A DNA stretch of 64,000 nt from Zygnema cylindricum. Lineage: Eukaryota; Streptophyta; Zygnematophyceae; Zygnematales; Zygnemataceae. The notes under the pieces were generated by a model. The model had not been told where the DNA came from. It did not search any database and was given only the letters and a program-made list of their open reading frames with translations. This document shows positions 10,613-21,499 of the stretch, one piece after another. The stretch is from contig JBBHKE010002909.1 in the NCBI GenBank assembly GCA_037447655.1, positions 368,886-432,885 of the forward strand, written 5' to 3'. The first letter of the stretch is position 1. The number at the start of each line of letters is the position of its first letter. Both the position numbers and the translations under genes were made by a program.

Positions 10613-12534
10613 TCATAGGTTGAGTACTGTAACTCCGTTGTTGACATCCACTCTATCTTCCTCACTCCCTCCACTGACATCGGAAGGCTGAGAATTAACT
10701 GGCCGAGGAACAACAAATCTGAAAATGTTCACCCTGTTCGGTCTAATCCTACCAATGCCCTGCAATTCCAATTTCTCACAGCTATTTTGTGAGAACTCAC
10801 AGTATCAATCAGATCCAGCAAATTGGTAAAACCTTAAAAAATTCCAAGTCTAACTAACACATCGAGTTCCTCGCCAGAAGCTACGTCTAACTAATACATT
10901 GTGTTCTTCGCCACAAGTGGCAGATTTCATCAGCAGTTTCAATGGCATGATTTCAGCACCAGTCGACACAATTTTCAGGCTTATTTTAAAAATAATGGGG
11001 TGAGCGCTGCTTTCTTACAATGAAAAAAAGGAAGTGAGAAATGTTTGTCAGAACCTCACCTCTTCAACCCTGAGGTAATGAACTAGCTTGAAATTCCTCC
11101 TGCATTGATGACAAACAACAGGGTGTCTCCAGATTCTTCAATAAACATTTCAGATATGACAAAGCAAAGGGGAAAAACAAATTCCTTCGACACGATAAGA
11201 ACTCACAAACCATCCCACAAATAGAATATCCACAAAAATATAAACTCGGAGAGAAGCAGGTTTTTTTTCGCTATGATTTCGAGATGCAGCTTTCATACCA
11301 CAATGTGGATAACACTGGCAATACATAATACCTGCCATGTAAGTGCATACGAAAATAGCCCGATAGCTATAAAAACAAGGCAAAAATAACACATACTACT
11401 ACATTTCGGCAAGGTCAAGGGTAAACTCACTCTGCAAGTTGCCGATAAATACGTCTCTGAAAACGGTCGTCCCCATCGCCATGTGTGTAATAGCAGTCAA
11501 GAACCTTTCTGCCTCCTACCTGCATACAACAACTCAGAAGGACAAAAGTACACGTCAACTCTATATGAAACAAAGATGTCAACTCTAGGAAAGAGCATCC
11601 ACAAGACTTTAAGGACGCCCAAGCAAACAGACTTCTCAAACACATGCGAACATAGACAATACATAAAAGAAATTCTTTTAAATCAAGGGAATCGTTTAGC
11701 TCTTGCTTGAAATATGCGGAAAAGACTGGACATGGTGCATAAACTTTGCAAGATTGTCCCTGGAATAAAGAACTTGCCTTGAGCTCCTCGTGTGACTCCT
11801 TAACTGCCGTTCCATCTGGTTTTAACTGCCAGTTATGGCCATCTCTGCGGAAATTACGCTGCACAGTACTATCAAACAGAAAAAGGCTTCCACCTGCAGA
11901 GAAGACAGAAGCTTCAGTGTTCCTCCCAATCCAAAAGTCCTCTCAAGATTCTTTTGTACAACTCGAAATTATAATGAAAAAAAAATACAGCAACTACACC
12001 GTGTATTGCAATTAGTGTTAATATTTTTTTATCCACTCAAAATATCTTTTATATGTACATACTTGTCCGATTTTCAGATGGAGACCACCAATCGGAAGGT
12101 GAAAATCTTACCTTTCCATCGCAAGCGTCAGATCCATAATCCGACAAGTGTGTACGGAAAAAATATGTTTTAATAACAAAAAAAACATTAACACTAATAG
12201 CGATACACGGTGTTCTTCACAATGCCTATGGGGGAAAGCAAAAAAAAAAGGCAAAAGAAAATGTCAGGCAGACAGACAAGAAACATGAAAACATTGCACA
12301 ACAAATTCTCAAAAAAATCATGCCGAATACGCCGAAGAATGCCAAAAAAATATTTTTCAATTATAATTAAAAATAAAAATTCTTCCGTTTGTCGACAAAC
12401 GTACTCTCTGGTCTATTCGGCGGTGCCGCAGTCAGCGGAAACTGGTACGCTTCATGGTTTTGAAGAATGTCCAAAACTACAGCAGGCCTGAGCCAGTGGG
12501 CTCCTGCCTGAGCTCGAACGTCCATGATATCCAT
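10613..12534 (-). CDS. CG-1 domain gene (CAMTA-like), five exons
   Basis: Five exons on the minus strand splice in phase: 12534-12405, 11893-11778, 11519-11431, 11099-11060, 10759-10613, giving about 173 residues. They rebuild a full CG-1 DNA-binding domain: HWLRPAVVLDILQNH (exon 1), SLFLFD and FRRDGHNW (exon 2), LDCYYTHG and FQRRIY (exon 3), LVHYLRVE (exon 4). CG-1 is the N-terminal DNA-binding domain of calmodulin-binding transcription activators. Introns start GTACGT, GCAAGT, GTGAGT and GTGAGG and end CAG; intron 2 is a GC-AG intron. The ATG at 12534 is the first in frame after an upstream stop (a second lies at 12522). Exon 5 resembles no CAMTA region and ends in TGA, so the TIG, ankyrin and IQ parts of the usual roughly 1000-residue protein are absent. 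It may be a truncated gene, a CG-1-only gene, or one whose later exons I missed (a GTGAGG donor lies inside exon 5). All CG-1 exons are intact. Confidence 0.85.
11520..11777 (-). other. GC-AG intron 2 of the CG-1 gene
   Basis: The exon ends ...CTCAAG and the intron starts GCAAGTT and ends TGTATGCAG before GTAGGAGG. Splicing here joins ELK to VGGRKV, as in CAMTA proteins, where LK-VG is a contiguous motif. Reading straight through gives a hydrophobic non-family insertion. GC donors with otherwise perfect consensus are a known minor class. Confidence 0.8.
11995..12213. mobile_element. MITE-1 copy inside CG-1 intron 1
   Basis: The ends ACACCGTGTATTGCAATTAG and CTAATAGCGATACACGGTGT are inverted repeats of about 27 bp. 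The interior is also self-complementary (ACTTGTCCGATT against AATCCGACAAGTGT). It matches 17626-17846 and 39815-40035 along its length. It lies wholly within the 511-nt intron 1 (11894-12404), so it need not disturb the message. Confidence 0.85.
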
Positions 12535-12655
12535 GATATCCGCGACAGAACCCTAATTAAAGAAGATAGGTGAGGGGAGAGGGAGAGGGACTGGGAGAGG
12601 AAGAGGGAGAGGGAGAGGGAGAGGGAGAGGGAAAATACAGATTCTAAGCTTTATC
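12535..12655 (-). promoter_or_regulatory. CT-rich leader upstream of the CG-1 gene
   Basis: On the minus strand the 100 bp before the ATG is a run of CCCTCT units (12577-12635), then AATTAGGGTTCTGTCGCGG. Pyrimidine-rich tracts near the start of transcription (Y patches) are common in plant genes. No clear TATA box was seen, and the transcription start is not determined. Confidence 0.5.
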
Positions 12656-13630
12656 CTGCTTCTAACAGATTGGTTTCAGTACTGTCATGTAGGCTGTCGA
12701 GATTGATGCTCTGTGCACACCATTCAATTTTTTTTAGGGTTACAGTGCAGCATAGCTCGTCGAGCTTTCTCCTCTTCTTCCAAGCTTCCTTTCACGGCAA
12801 CGCGTAAATTTAAAAACAATGCTGTACGGACGTTGACTTTTATAGTCAGCTAAATTCCTGGCGTAGGTATCCAACAGGGCAGTCTTTACTTGCAGATATG
12901 AAATCAGTAAAGTACTCTTTTTGGGGACCTTCATATCCATCCAGGATGTTGGACCACTTTGTACTTTTTTCAAGATACACGACAAAATCATGAATGTTAA
13001 ACTTTTATAGTAAAAAGGTACAAGTAAGTACACTTTACGCCGGTTGTCCGATTCGAGTGAGAATTTCGCGAGTTATGACATCTGCGCGGCAAAATAGCCG
13101 CCCAAAAAAAAAAAAAGTACCTTGTGTTCACAATCCCTTAAAAAAACTATCCACTACAGGAAATAGAATGGACGGTAGGCGAATTTTTAAAGGGTTTTTA
13201 GTTTTTTACCCGTGGAACAACATGCCTTTGTGCAGCTCGCACGTTGTACAAACTTTATATTTTATACGTACAGTATTGAGTTCGCACGGTGTTTCGTACT
13301 AAAATGCTATCCATGTGAACAGTTCAACGGTAACACCTCTTTACTAACACTACACGCTGTCACGCTTGGGAAGGGTTTTGAACGCAGTTGCCGGGAATCG
13401 CGGAAGGCGCAGATGCTCATTCGTGAAGGATTATCTATTTATCCAGAAGTTTAGTATTTCGTCCTTTTTTTGCGTACGGTAAGTACAGTACAGTACACCT
13501 TGAATCGTTATTAGCGTCAATGTTTATCGTTTCTCAATTATGATTGGCGCCACGTATGCTAGTTTTCAGATTCTATAAATCTAAAAATATTCTTCAAACT
13601 GAAAATCTGTACATAATATTTGTACAACCG
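12656..13630. other. Unassigned region upstream of the CG-1 gene
   Basis: A minus-strand frame of 97 codons (13033-12740) has no recognisable motif. A partial MITE-1-like left end (ACACCTTGAATCGTTATTAG) lies near 13496. No transposon boundary or RNA gene was found. Confidence 0.4.
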
Positions 13631-13917
13631 GAGGTAGTTAATGATTCGTACGAAAATTTTACGACCAAATTTTAATTTTGAAATTGAAAATCAAAATTTC
13701 GAAACGGAATGGCAAAAAGGCGCCGAAGGTCAACGGATATCAGAAGGAAGCCGTGCGAGGATATATCGGTCGACCTACATACACCGTGGCAGAAGGCATA
13801 TGGCGTGGACGACGTGTTCGTTTTTCATCGCCTGTTCGTGGTGGATATTATTTTTACATCTCACGTGTACCAATGGTACGCGACCAGTGTCAAGAAACTC
13901 TCCTCGCGAGGAGAGTC
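13631..13917. repeat. Dispersed repeat R1, copy 1
   Basis: Shares an ordered series of blocks with 39500-39790: TTAATGATTYGTAC, CGACCAAATTT, AAAATTTCGAAACGGAA, GTGCGAGGATA, and a later TACCAATGG. Three overlapping frames are open here, but none is conserved in copy 2, so no gene is called. Confidence 0.6.
13897..13916. repeat. 20-bp perfect palindrome
   Basis: ACTCTCCTCGCGAGGAGAGT is its own reverse complement. A 14-bp palindrome with the same CCTCGCGAGG core lies at 16927-16940. Confidence 0.9.
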
Positions 13918-14509
13918 TCTTCACACTGGACGATGTGCGCGATTGCTTCGCGAATCTAAAAAAGTGAAGAATCCAACGATTGAACCTTACGCCTACAATA
14001 TTGGAGCCATCCAGTTAACATGTTTCGTCATGTTTTGTCTGACAAAAAAAAAATATGGTACGAATCTGTACGAATTCGTACGGCGTCAAGTAAACTACCC
14101 CACTTTTCCTCGAACGGAAGTTCACCCTTAGAAGGTTTTACTATCGTGCTTTTTTTATGAAGTCTTTTATGTTCTCCCTTCTATGCTTTTACCCCGTAGT
14201 AGTATAAGGGGTGTAACGGGTAAGCGTTTTTCATCACAGGTTTTTTTTCTAAGCGGCGAGTTTGCCGCGCAGATGACTTTATACCGAGATCTTCCATAAA
14301 AAACGGACAGCTGACGATTTTGTACCTTACCCCTACATTTCTGACAGCTCTAGCTACTTGTCATAAAGTATCTTGTCGTTATTGTGTAAAATTTTACAAG
14401 TAGGCTGTCGTGACTCGTGAGAGATAAGAGGTTTGTGGTAACAACGCGCGTTTGTATAACCGCGTAAATCTTTATAGGATAAAGGTCACACTATATAGGT
14501 TCTGTAAAC

Positions 14510-14712
14510 TACACCGTCGATCGTATTTAGCGTGTAGAAATTATTAGAGTAAAGAAAAAATTAGCGTCATTAATTCTAATTCAGTGTCAGGAGACGTGGC
14601 AAATTATGGTCCACGTCCTTAAATAGCGTCATTTATTCTATTTAAGGTTCAAGGGTCAAAATTTAGAGGCGCCGAATTAGTGTTCAACACGCTAAATACG
14701 ATCGACGGTGTA
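14510..14712. mobile_element. MITE-3 (203 bp) with CACCG-type TIRs
   Basis: The left end TACACCGTCGATCGTATTTA is the exact inverse of the right end TAAATACGATCGACGGTGTA, and the TIR continues for a few more bases. TA is present at both outer edges, as in TA-duplicating elements. It is non-coding. Internal motifs (ATTAGAGTAAAGAAAAAATT) resemble those of 8402-9020. Confidence 0.85.
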
Positions 14713-17625
14713 ATGATTAATGTGACCGTGCAGAGAGAGACAGTTTGTTAAATACGTCACACGTGTTAGATATTTCGAGTACGGTGCACCGTGAATCGCT
14801 ATAGCATCAATAAGTACGAAGACTGTTTTAATGCTAAATAGTAAATACTCAAGTTTAAGTGTCATACTTTATTGTGAACAGCTTTGACCGCTGAGTCACT
14901 GACGAAAAGAGCGTGAGATGACGTAAGCATACGTCACCATCACACTATTTCTCAACTCTATACATTTAGGAACTCGACAGCGGAAGCTGCGAACGAGAAA
15001 ACCTCAAATGTACACACCCCGTTTATGTGACAAGGTGAGCCGAGGGGGATTCCAATAGGGGTTGCCTTTATAAAGTTTCACTAGAAAGGAGGGCGAGTTT
15101 CCGTTGGAACCCCCCTAAGAGAGACTCTCCGGCTCTTTCTAGAGAAAATGGTCAATCGGTCCTCGAGCGGAGGCACCTTGGGTGGTCGAGGACATTTGGC
15201 CTTGAATGTTCATTTTAGGTATAAGGGATTGGGTTTCCCCTTTTCAAGTCAAGCTTGCAAATCCACAAAATTCTAACCCATCGGTTGGAGGAATTGCAGG
15301 CATGCCAATCTCCCGTCTCAGTGGTATGAGCAAATGGTGCCACTATGGTGAGTGGAACTGACCTAGCAATGACGTAAGGGTTACAGTTAAGGACAATAGT
15401 AGGGGGGCATTTTTATAATGCCTGTATATGTTATACAAATAGAATAAAGTTTTATATGTGGCCATAGACAATATCGACGCAAAATATTCCAACTTTGTCA
15501 AGGTTGTGGTGATATATGACGCCAAAGAGATTGTACCTTGGGGTAGTCGTAAGGGGAGAGAATCCTGTTTTTTAGGGTGAAAAAGGCCAACGAGGGTTTC
15601 ATCTAAGGTCAAATTCATAAATTTTGGGAAATTTCTTGTTTAGAAGACAAGACAATTCACATGGAAAATATTCCCTCATTTCATAAATGTTGGTGGTTAA
15701 GATCCTAATAGGAATTCAAAAGGATATTGAAGAAGATAAGATGCCCCCATTCACGATTTTAGCAAGGTGAGAGTTAATGATTCGTACTCAATTTTCAATC
15801 GACAATGGAGTTTAGGCCTCTTAAGAGGTTTGCAATAGAGGAGGCAATCTCATTTGCTTGGAGATGGTGTCAGTTAGGGCGACATAAGCCAAAACACTTT
15901 GAGTTGGCAAAAAAATGGTTTTTTTTTGTTTTTTTTGCCCTCGTGAGATGGTATACGACACCAAAATATGAGCCCCCAAAGGGTGGAGGAGCGTTATGCG
16001 GGTAAAGAGGCCATCAGTGCGACAAAATGCCATTTTTTGACTAACTTATAAGCCTTAAACTTATCACATTAATATTTTGGTGGCAAAACTACGTCCAGTC
16101 TAGAGCATATAAAGTCTTTTATAATAAGCTAACTTCTTAGTCTTAGTATAACATTGGAAATAATAAGCACCACAGGTGGGCCACAGGTAAGAATGTTAAC
16201 GCTTATAAACAAGTAAGTGTGACAAAGGAGCTCTATGTAAGAGGCGAATTAGATGGAGTGGTCACACAAATGGGGGTACAGGGCTTTAGGATAAGGCAAT
16301 AATATTCAAGCGTTTGGGAAGAATATTTACAAATCTTAAACGGGAAAGGAAGGATCGCGGGCTCTTGATATCAAAAGGGGGGCCGGAAATTTTTGAGGAA
16401 CGCATTTTATAAAGTTTTGAATTTTGTTCCGTGCGCATATTCATTATTTTGGAGGCGTTTCATGCGTGCGCATATTACGCGTGAAACCACTATGATGCAA
16501 GGAGAAAAGATGTTTTATGTTGCAAAAACATTAACGTAAAAAATGAGGGCAGTGTAGCAATAGCAGAGATTGCATCTAGTCTGTTAATGCGGCCAGTAAA
16601 ATTGTGGAAATGATCACCAAATGCGCCATTTAGGTTGAGTGCAAGCGCTTACGCCTGTTTACAAAAGACCGTACAATTGAGGTGCACAATAGTACGGATT
16701 TAATGAATTTGTGTTGTCGATTTCCCTCGAAATTCAGTCCCCAACGAGAAAAAATTTAGCCGTACGAAAAAATCACATTTACCACAGTAAAGTGAACGTC
16801 AATTTGATACTTTTATTGTTCTCCATGTTTGTCGTCATGTATGCGTATTTTGGCCATTTCCTTTTTTCAACCCCCGGGCGAGAGAATCCAGCGCATCAAA
16901 AAACCTCATCAAAATTTACCTAAAACCACCTCGCGAGGTGATTTCAGTTAAAGTATCACCCAAAAAATGAATGACAAATGATCCACGCAAGCGCCACACG
17001 AGTGGGAAAATTTTAGGACAAGGGAGAGTATACCGTCACGCGGTTCTACGGAAAAAAAAAATGAAGGGGTCTCGGACCTCCACTTTCATTCATGGGTTGT
17101 ATTCACAATTTTACACTGTCGTGGCCACTCTCCTCTCTTTCTCACACTATCGCTTTTATCTCACACTACCTAGAGTGGGACACGATAATAATGATATGAA
17201 ATGAAAGATATTTGAGAAATGATTCGTTTGACAACCTTTATGTATATTTTTATGGCAAGTCGGTTAAAAAGTAAAAAAACGAAATCGAGAAACTATGGCG
17301 AAAGGTTTTTGAATCAATGACGTTGACGTCGTCACAAGTGAGCATGCCGTCACAATGTCACAAAACCCTAATTATCTACAATGTCACTAAAAACTAGATG
17401 CATGCCGTCGCTGTTTTTGAAGACGTCACCAATCGTCTAAATTTTATAGTCGTATTCAATCGCCACAAGTTGTACCCACGTCTACAATCGTCAAATTCCA
17501 AAGTTCCGATTCATTTTCGTACATTGGGACACTCTTCAAAGTAGTATGGAGAATCTTCACTAAAGTCTAAAATCCTTATTCAAACTACCTATTACATGGG
17601 GACACCCGCATATGGAGTTGACGGG
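14713..17625. other. Unassigned, about 2.9 kb
   Basis: Reading frames are short and without recognisable motifs. A lone MITE-1-like left end (CACCGTGAATCGCTATAGC) lies near 14787, and the palindrome CACCTCGCGAGGTG is at 16927-16940. The tract 15000-15350 is noticeably more GC-balanced than its surroundings. No RNA gene, LTR or transposase was recognised. Confidence 0.4.
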
Positions 17626-17846
17626 TACATCGTGTATCGCTATTAGTATTAATAATTTTTTCCGCACATAAAACATATTTTCTCTGTAAACACTTCTCCG
17701 ATTTAAAAATAGAGATCGCCAGTCGAAAGTTGAAAATCTTGCCTTTCAATTAAAACTGTCAGATTCACAATTCGACACGTGTGTACGTAGAAAACATGTT
17801 TCAAGGGACGAAAAAAACATCAGCACTAAAAGCGATTCACGATGTA
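17626..17846. mobile_element. MITE-1 copy (221 bp)
   Basis: Ends TACATCGTGTATCGCTATTA and the inverse of TAGTGCTGA...GATGTA-type sequence (right end CTAAAAGCGATTCACGATGT, then A). TA at both edges. Interior as in the other copies. Confidence 0.85.
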
Positions 17847-17856
17847 GTTTGTCTAG

Positions 17857-18053
17857 TACACCGTGTATATGTAATGGTGATAATGTTTTTTTCGTCAGCT
17901 AAAACATATTTTCTGCGTAAAAATTAGTCTCATTTTTGATTGCGAGAATTGAAAGGTGCAAATTGTTCATTTTAATAGCAACTGTCAGATATACAATCCA
18001 ACACATGTAAACAAGAAAAAAATAATATGTTTTCAATGGCGAGAAAAACAATA
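17857..18053. mobile_element. MITE-1 copy, right end missing
   Basis: Begins TACACCGTGTATATGTAATG 10 bp after the previous copy and follows its interior, but lacks the right TIR. It stops where LTR-derived sequence begins at about 18054. The pair may be a tandem insertion or a partial duplication. Confidence 0.7.
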
Positions 18054-18094
18054 AGTTATGGCTGGCCAAAGATAGCTTGTATACAAAAGGTCAC
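18054..18094 (-). repeat. Short LTR fragment, probable target of E2
   Basis: GTTATGGCTGGCCAAAGATA matches the minus-strand LTR at 32205-32225 (GTTATGGTTGGCCAAAGATG), and both continue to AAAAGTCAC or AAAGGTCAC. E2 begins right after it. Confidence 0.6.
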
Positions 18095-19163
18095 TGTAGA
18101 AATTGATGGTTCTTTTAGTATTTTCTAGGTCTAAAATGAAATGCAGAAAGAAGCTGAGGCAGTCTGCCTCTAACTTCTCTCTCCAACTCCCACACTTGTT
18201 GCAGTCACTCAGAAGTTGGAGAGGAAGCTAGAGCCATGGCTACCTAGGCTATCTAGAGGTTTACGGGAAATAGATTAGTTGATTTACATATAGGTAGTTT
18301 ATTTACTAAAAATCGGGATGTCTAATCCACGATTTGATCCTGGTACATGTCGTCCGTTAAAGCTACCTGTAGCCGGTAGACTTATCGAATAAGTCTAGGA
18401 CTAGAGTTACATAATATAGGGTTTGTTAGTTATTTAAATCTTACAACGTAGGATAATTCATTTAACGACAATTGTTTACGAGATACATAAATTCAGTTAT
18501 TTAAAAGTACGGATTACGAAACGGATAAGAAATGAGTACCGTGCATTTTTTTTCTTTAAACGAAACAAATACCGCACAAGTATTTATAACAGCTACGATT
18601 GAAATATGCATTCCATCGGACGGCCGGGAAGAATGCCGAGATTGCGGAAGAGAACCTCAACGGTTTGTGGTCATCGCCACATCGCATGACACGTGGCATA
18701 ATTATATTGGATCGCGGCATCTCTATGAATTACGAGACCGAATCTTGATATGACATGTGTCGACATTTAGGCCATATCGTACGATATTCGTACACAAAGT
18801 ACACTAGCAGCTGTACTTTTGTGTACGGCAGTGTAGTATGATTGGTGTTGTACATCAGTAGATAGAGTTTTAGAGAGAGATAAGACTTAGAAAAATTTGG
18901 TAGATAGGACCCTCTCTCCTATAGAGCTTCTGTACAAATGGTCAACTTTGACCCTCCATAACTTAATGCTCAAAAGAGCAAATTCAGAGATTCTTTTTGC
19001 TATCGACTCAGGGGAGTCTTGCCTTCACAGAGGTGAAGGTGTTTAGAGTTTTTGTCAGCTAGGGTGGCATTTATACTTGCTGAAACACAAAGGGGTGAGG
19101 GTTATCCTAGAGGCTTCTTGCAAGCTGTCCATTCTGATGACCTATGGAGGTTTTAGAGTTGCA
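18095..19163 (+). repeat. E2 5' LTR (1069 bp)
   Basis: Starts TGTAGAAATTGATGG and ends TTAGAGTTGCA directly before the half-tRNA primer site. It contains the lineage's stem-loop (about 18175-18235), antisense tRNA-like segment (about 18318-18402), GTAC dyad (about 18780-18825) and hairpin run near its end. Confidence 0.92.
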
Positions 19164-19176
19164 AGTTATGGGCCCA
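19164..19176 (+). promoter_or_regulatory. E2 primer-binding site, half-tRNA-iMet type
   Basis: AGTTATGGGCCCA abuts the LTR. GTTATGGGCCC is complementary to the anticodon arm of initiator tRNA-Met (GGGCCCATAAC, anticodon CAT), as in Drosophila copia. A one-base loss just downstream (CCCTTAGG instead of CCCTCTAGG) puts this ATG out of frame with gag in this copy. Confidence 0.8.
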
Positions 19177-19189
19177 CCCTTAGGGTACC

Positions 19190-21499
19190 CATCTTTAATG
19201 AAACAGGATTCATATACTGGGAAAGTATGATGACAAGAGCTCTATGCGAGAAAAGGTTTTGGGTAGAAGTAATGAACTGTGCTAATTACCTCAAAAATAG
19301 AGTTCTTACTTCAGCTATAAAAGGTCAAACACCTTATAAGAGATGGACCGGCCGGAAACCAGACATATCTCACTTAAAGGTTTTCGGCAGTCAAGTATTC
19401 ACTCTAGATACAGATTGGTCTAATTGGAAGCTAGATCCTAAAGGAAAACCACGATACTTATTAGGATATGATGAGGATGTTAAAGGATATAGAGTTATGA
19501 TCTAAAAAAGGAAGATATAATCTTAGTAAAGCATCTAGTAGTTATAGATGAAGGAAAGTTTGTGGATCCGTTCAAGTATACAAAGTCAATAAAAATCAGA
19601 TTTGACTCAGAAAATTCTAATGACTTTCAGCTTCCTAACTATCTTGGTTTTAGAGAAGATGACATTCTTGCAAGTAAAAACCAGAACGAAAAGGACTCGG
19701 CTGGGGAAACACTAGTGACAACTCTACCCGAAGCGCAAGACGTGGTGGGAATTTATTCAGAATCAAATGATAGGGGAGATGGCAAGATTGTTCGAAAGAA
19801 CCCACAAGAACCATCTATTCCGGTCATAGATTTTGAGGGGGGAAGGAGAAGTAGCAAAAGATTGCAAGAAAAAGAGGTTAATAACAAGGTAACAAAACTA
19901 TCTCATCAAGATGAACCTCAGACTTAGGAAGAGGCGATGACTTGTCCAGAAAGGAACCGGTGGAAGACAACCATCAATGAGGAGCTGGCCTCAATTATGG
20001 CAGCCAACACTTGGGAGCTGGGGGATTGTCCACCTAACCAAAAACTAATCGGTTGTAATTGGGTTTTCAAATTAAAACTGAACCCGGATAACGCCATTGA
20101 GCATTACAAAGCTTGATTAGTGGCAAATGGATTTACATAGAAATAAGGAATTGACTATGAGGAAACCTTTGCCCCGGTCGTCAGATTTCCCTCCGTCCGC
20201 ATACTTCTCAATCTGGCAACAGCGCAAGACATTGAGGTGCACCAGATGGACATCAAGACAACCTTTTTGCATGGAGAATATGAAGAGGAGATCTTCATGC
20301 GATAACCCAAAGGATTTGTGGAGGAAAGAGAGGAGAGTAAGGTATGTTTGTTGATTAAATCTCTTTATGGTTTGAAACAAGCGCATCAACAGTTGAATAA
20401 GAACCTTGATGAGTTTCTTACAGGTGTGGGATATATCAAGATCAGCTCAGGTCACTCAATCTATGATTTTGAAGATGAGGAAGGTGTTGTATTTATTACA
20501 GTTTATGTTGTTGATTTGCTTATTTTAAGTAAATCAATGGAAAAAATTAATAAAGTGAAAACTGATCTTAAGGAGAGATTTGAAATGAAGGATATGAAGG
20601 AGGCAAAATATATTTTGGGAATTCAAGTAGAAAGAGACCGAGAAAGAAAGATTATAAGATTGACTCAAAAGAAAGCAATCGAGAACATGTTGGAAAAATT
20701 TCAGATGGATAAAGCTAATAGTTGAACAACTCCAATGGAGTTAAAGAAGGGAAGTGATGGGAGTGAGGATGAAAGAGTCATAGTCTTAGACGAGGAATTA
20801 AGTCATGAAGAACAAAAGTTCATGCAGACTATTCCTTATAGGCAAGTAGTGGGAAACGTAATCTATTTTATGAATTGTACTCGGCCGAATTTAGTTGTAG
20901 CTGTAGGAGTGTTGAGTAGAAGTCTAAATGCTCCCACTTAGAAGGATTGGGAGGAAGCTAAGAGAGTCCTTAGATATTTGATAAGAACTAGGGATTTATG
21001 GTTGCATTTAGGTGGGGAGAATATTGACATCACTACTTGGAGTGATGCCAGATATACTGATGCTCCGATGAGGAGATGTACTTCTGGATATGTATTATAT
21101 GTGGGTGAAAGGGCTTCTTGTTGGAGTAGCAAACAACAAAAGGTTATTGCTCAGTCCACCATAGAGGCTGAGTATATGGCCTCTTGCTTTGCTGTAAAAG
21201 AAATGATGTGGGTCAAGTCTTTGCTTGGTGAGCTTGGTTACCTTAAGAGTGGTGTGCTGAAAGGTTTTTGTGATAATCAAGCAGCAATCGCTATTTTTGC
21301 CAATCCTAAACATCATTTTAAAGCCACACACATGGACATTAGACTTAGCTTTGTTAGAGAGAAAGTAGAAAACAAAATAATCAGTTTAGAGTACCGACCA
21401 AATAGCAAGATGGTAGCACATATGATGACCAAACTTGTGCCTTTTCCTAAGCTAATTTTCTTCATGGAGATGTGTGGTTTGAAATTAAAGTTTGACTAG
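19190..21499 (+). pseudogene. E2 gag-integrase fusion and pol remnant
   Basis: The Gag N-terminus (FIYWESMMTRALCEKRFW) runs directly into the late integrase core (VEVMNCANYLKNRV), leaving out the zinc knuckle, protease and most of integrase. Then follow the linker (19562-19927), RT (20127-20725) with SLYGLKQA and a box reading YVVDLL instead of YVDDLL, and RNase H (20735-21499) with EAEYMASC and CDNQAAIA. In-frame stops occur near 19925, 20115, 20303, 20722 and 20939. The RT box has lost one catalytic aspartate. The copy could move only if all proteins were supplied by another element. Confidence 0.88.

Noticed and set aside
13641-14131. Three overlapping frames of about 100-140 codons
   Set aside because: They are open in three frames at once, and the homologous copy at 39500-39790 does not preserve any of them. 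Treated as repeat R1 instead.
15000-15350. Possible organelle DNA insertion
   Set aside because: Composition differs from the flanks, but I recognised no plastid or mitochondrial gene, tRNA or rRNA motif.
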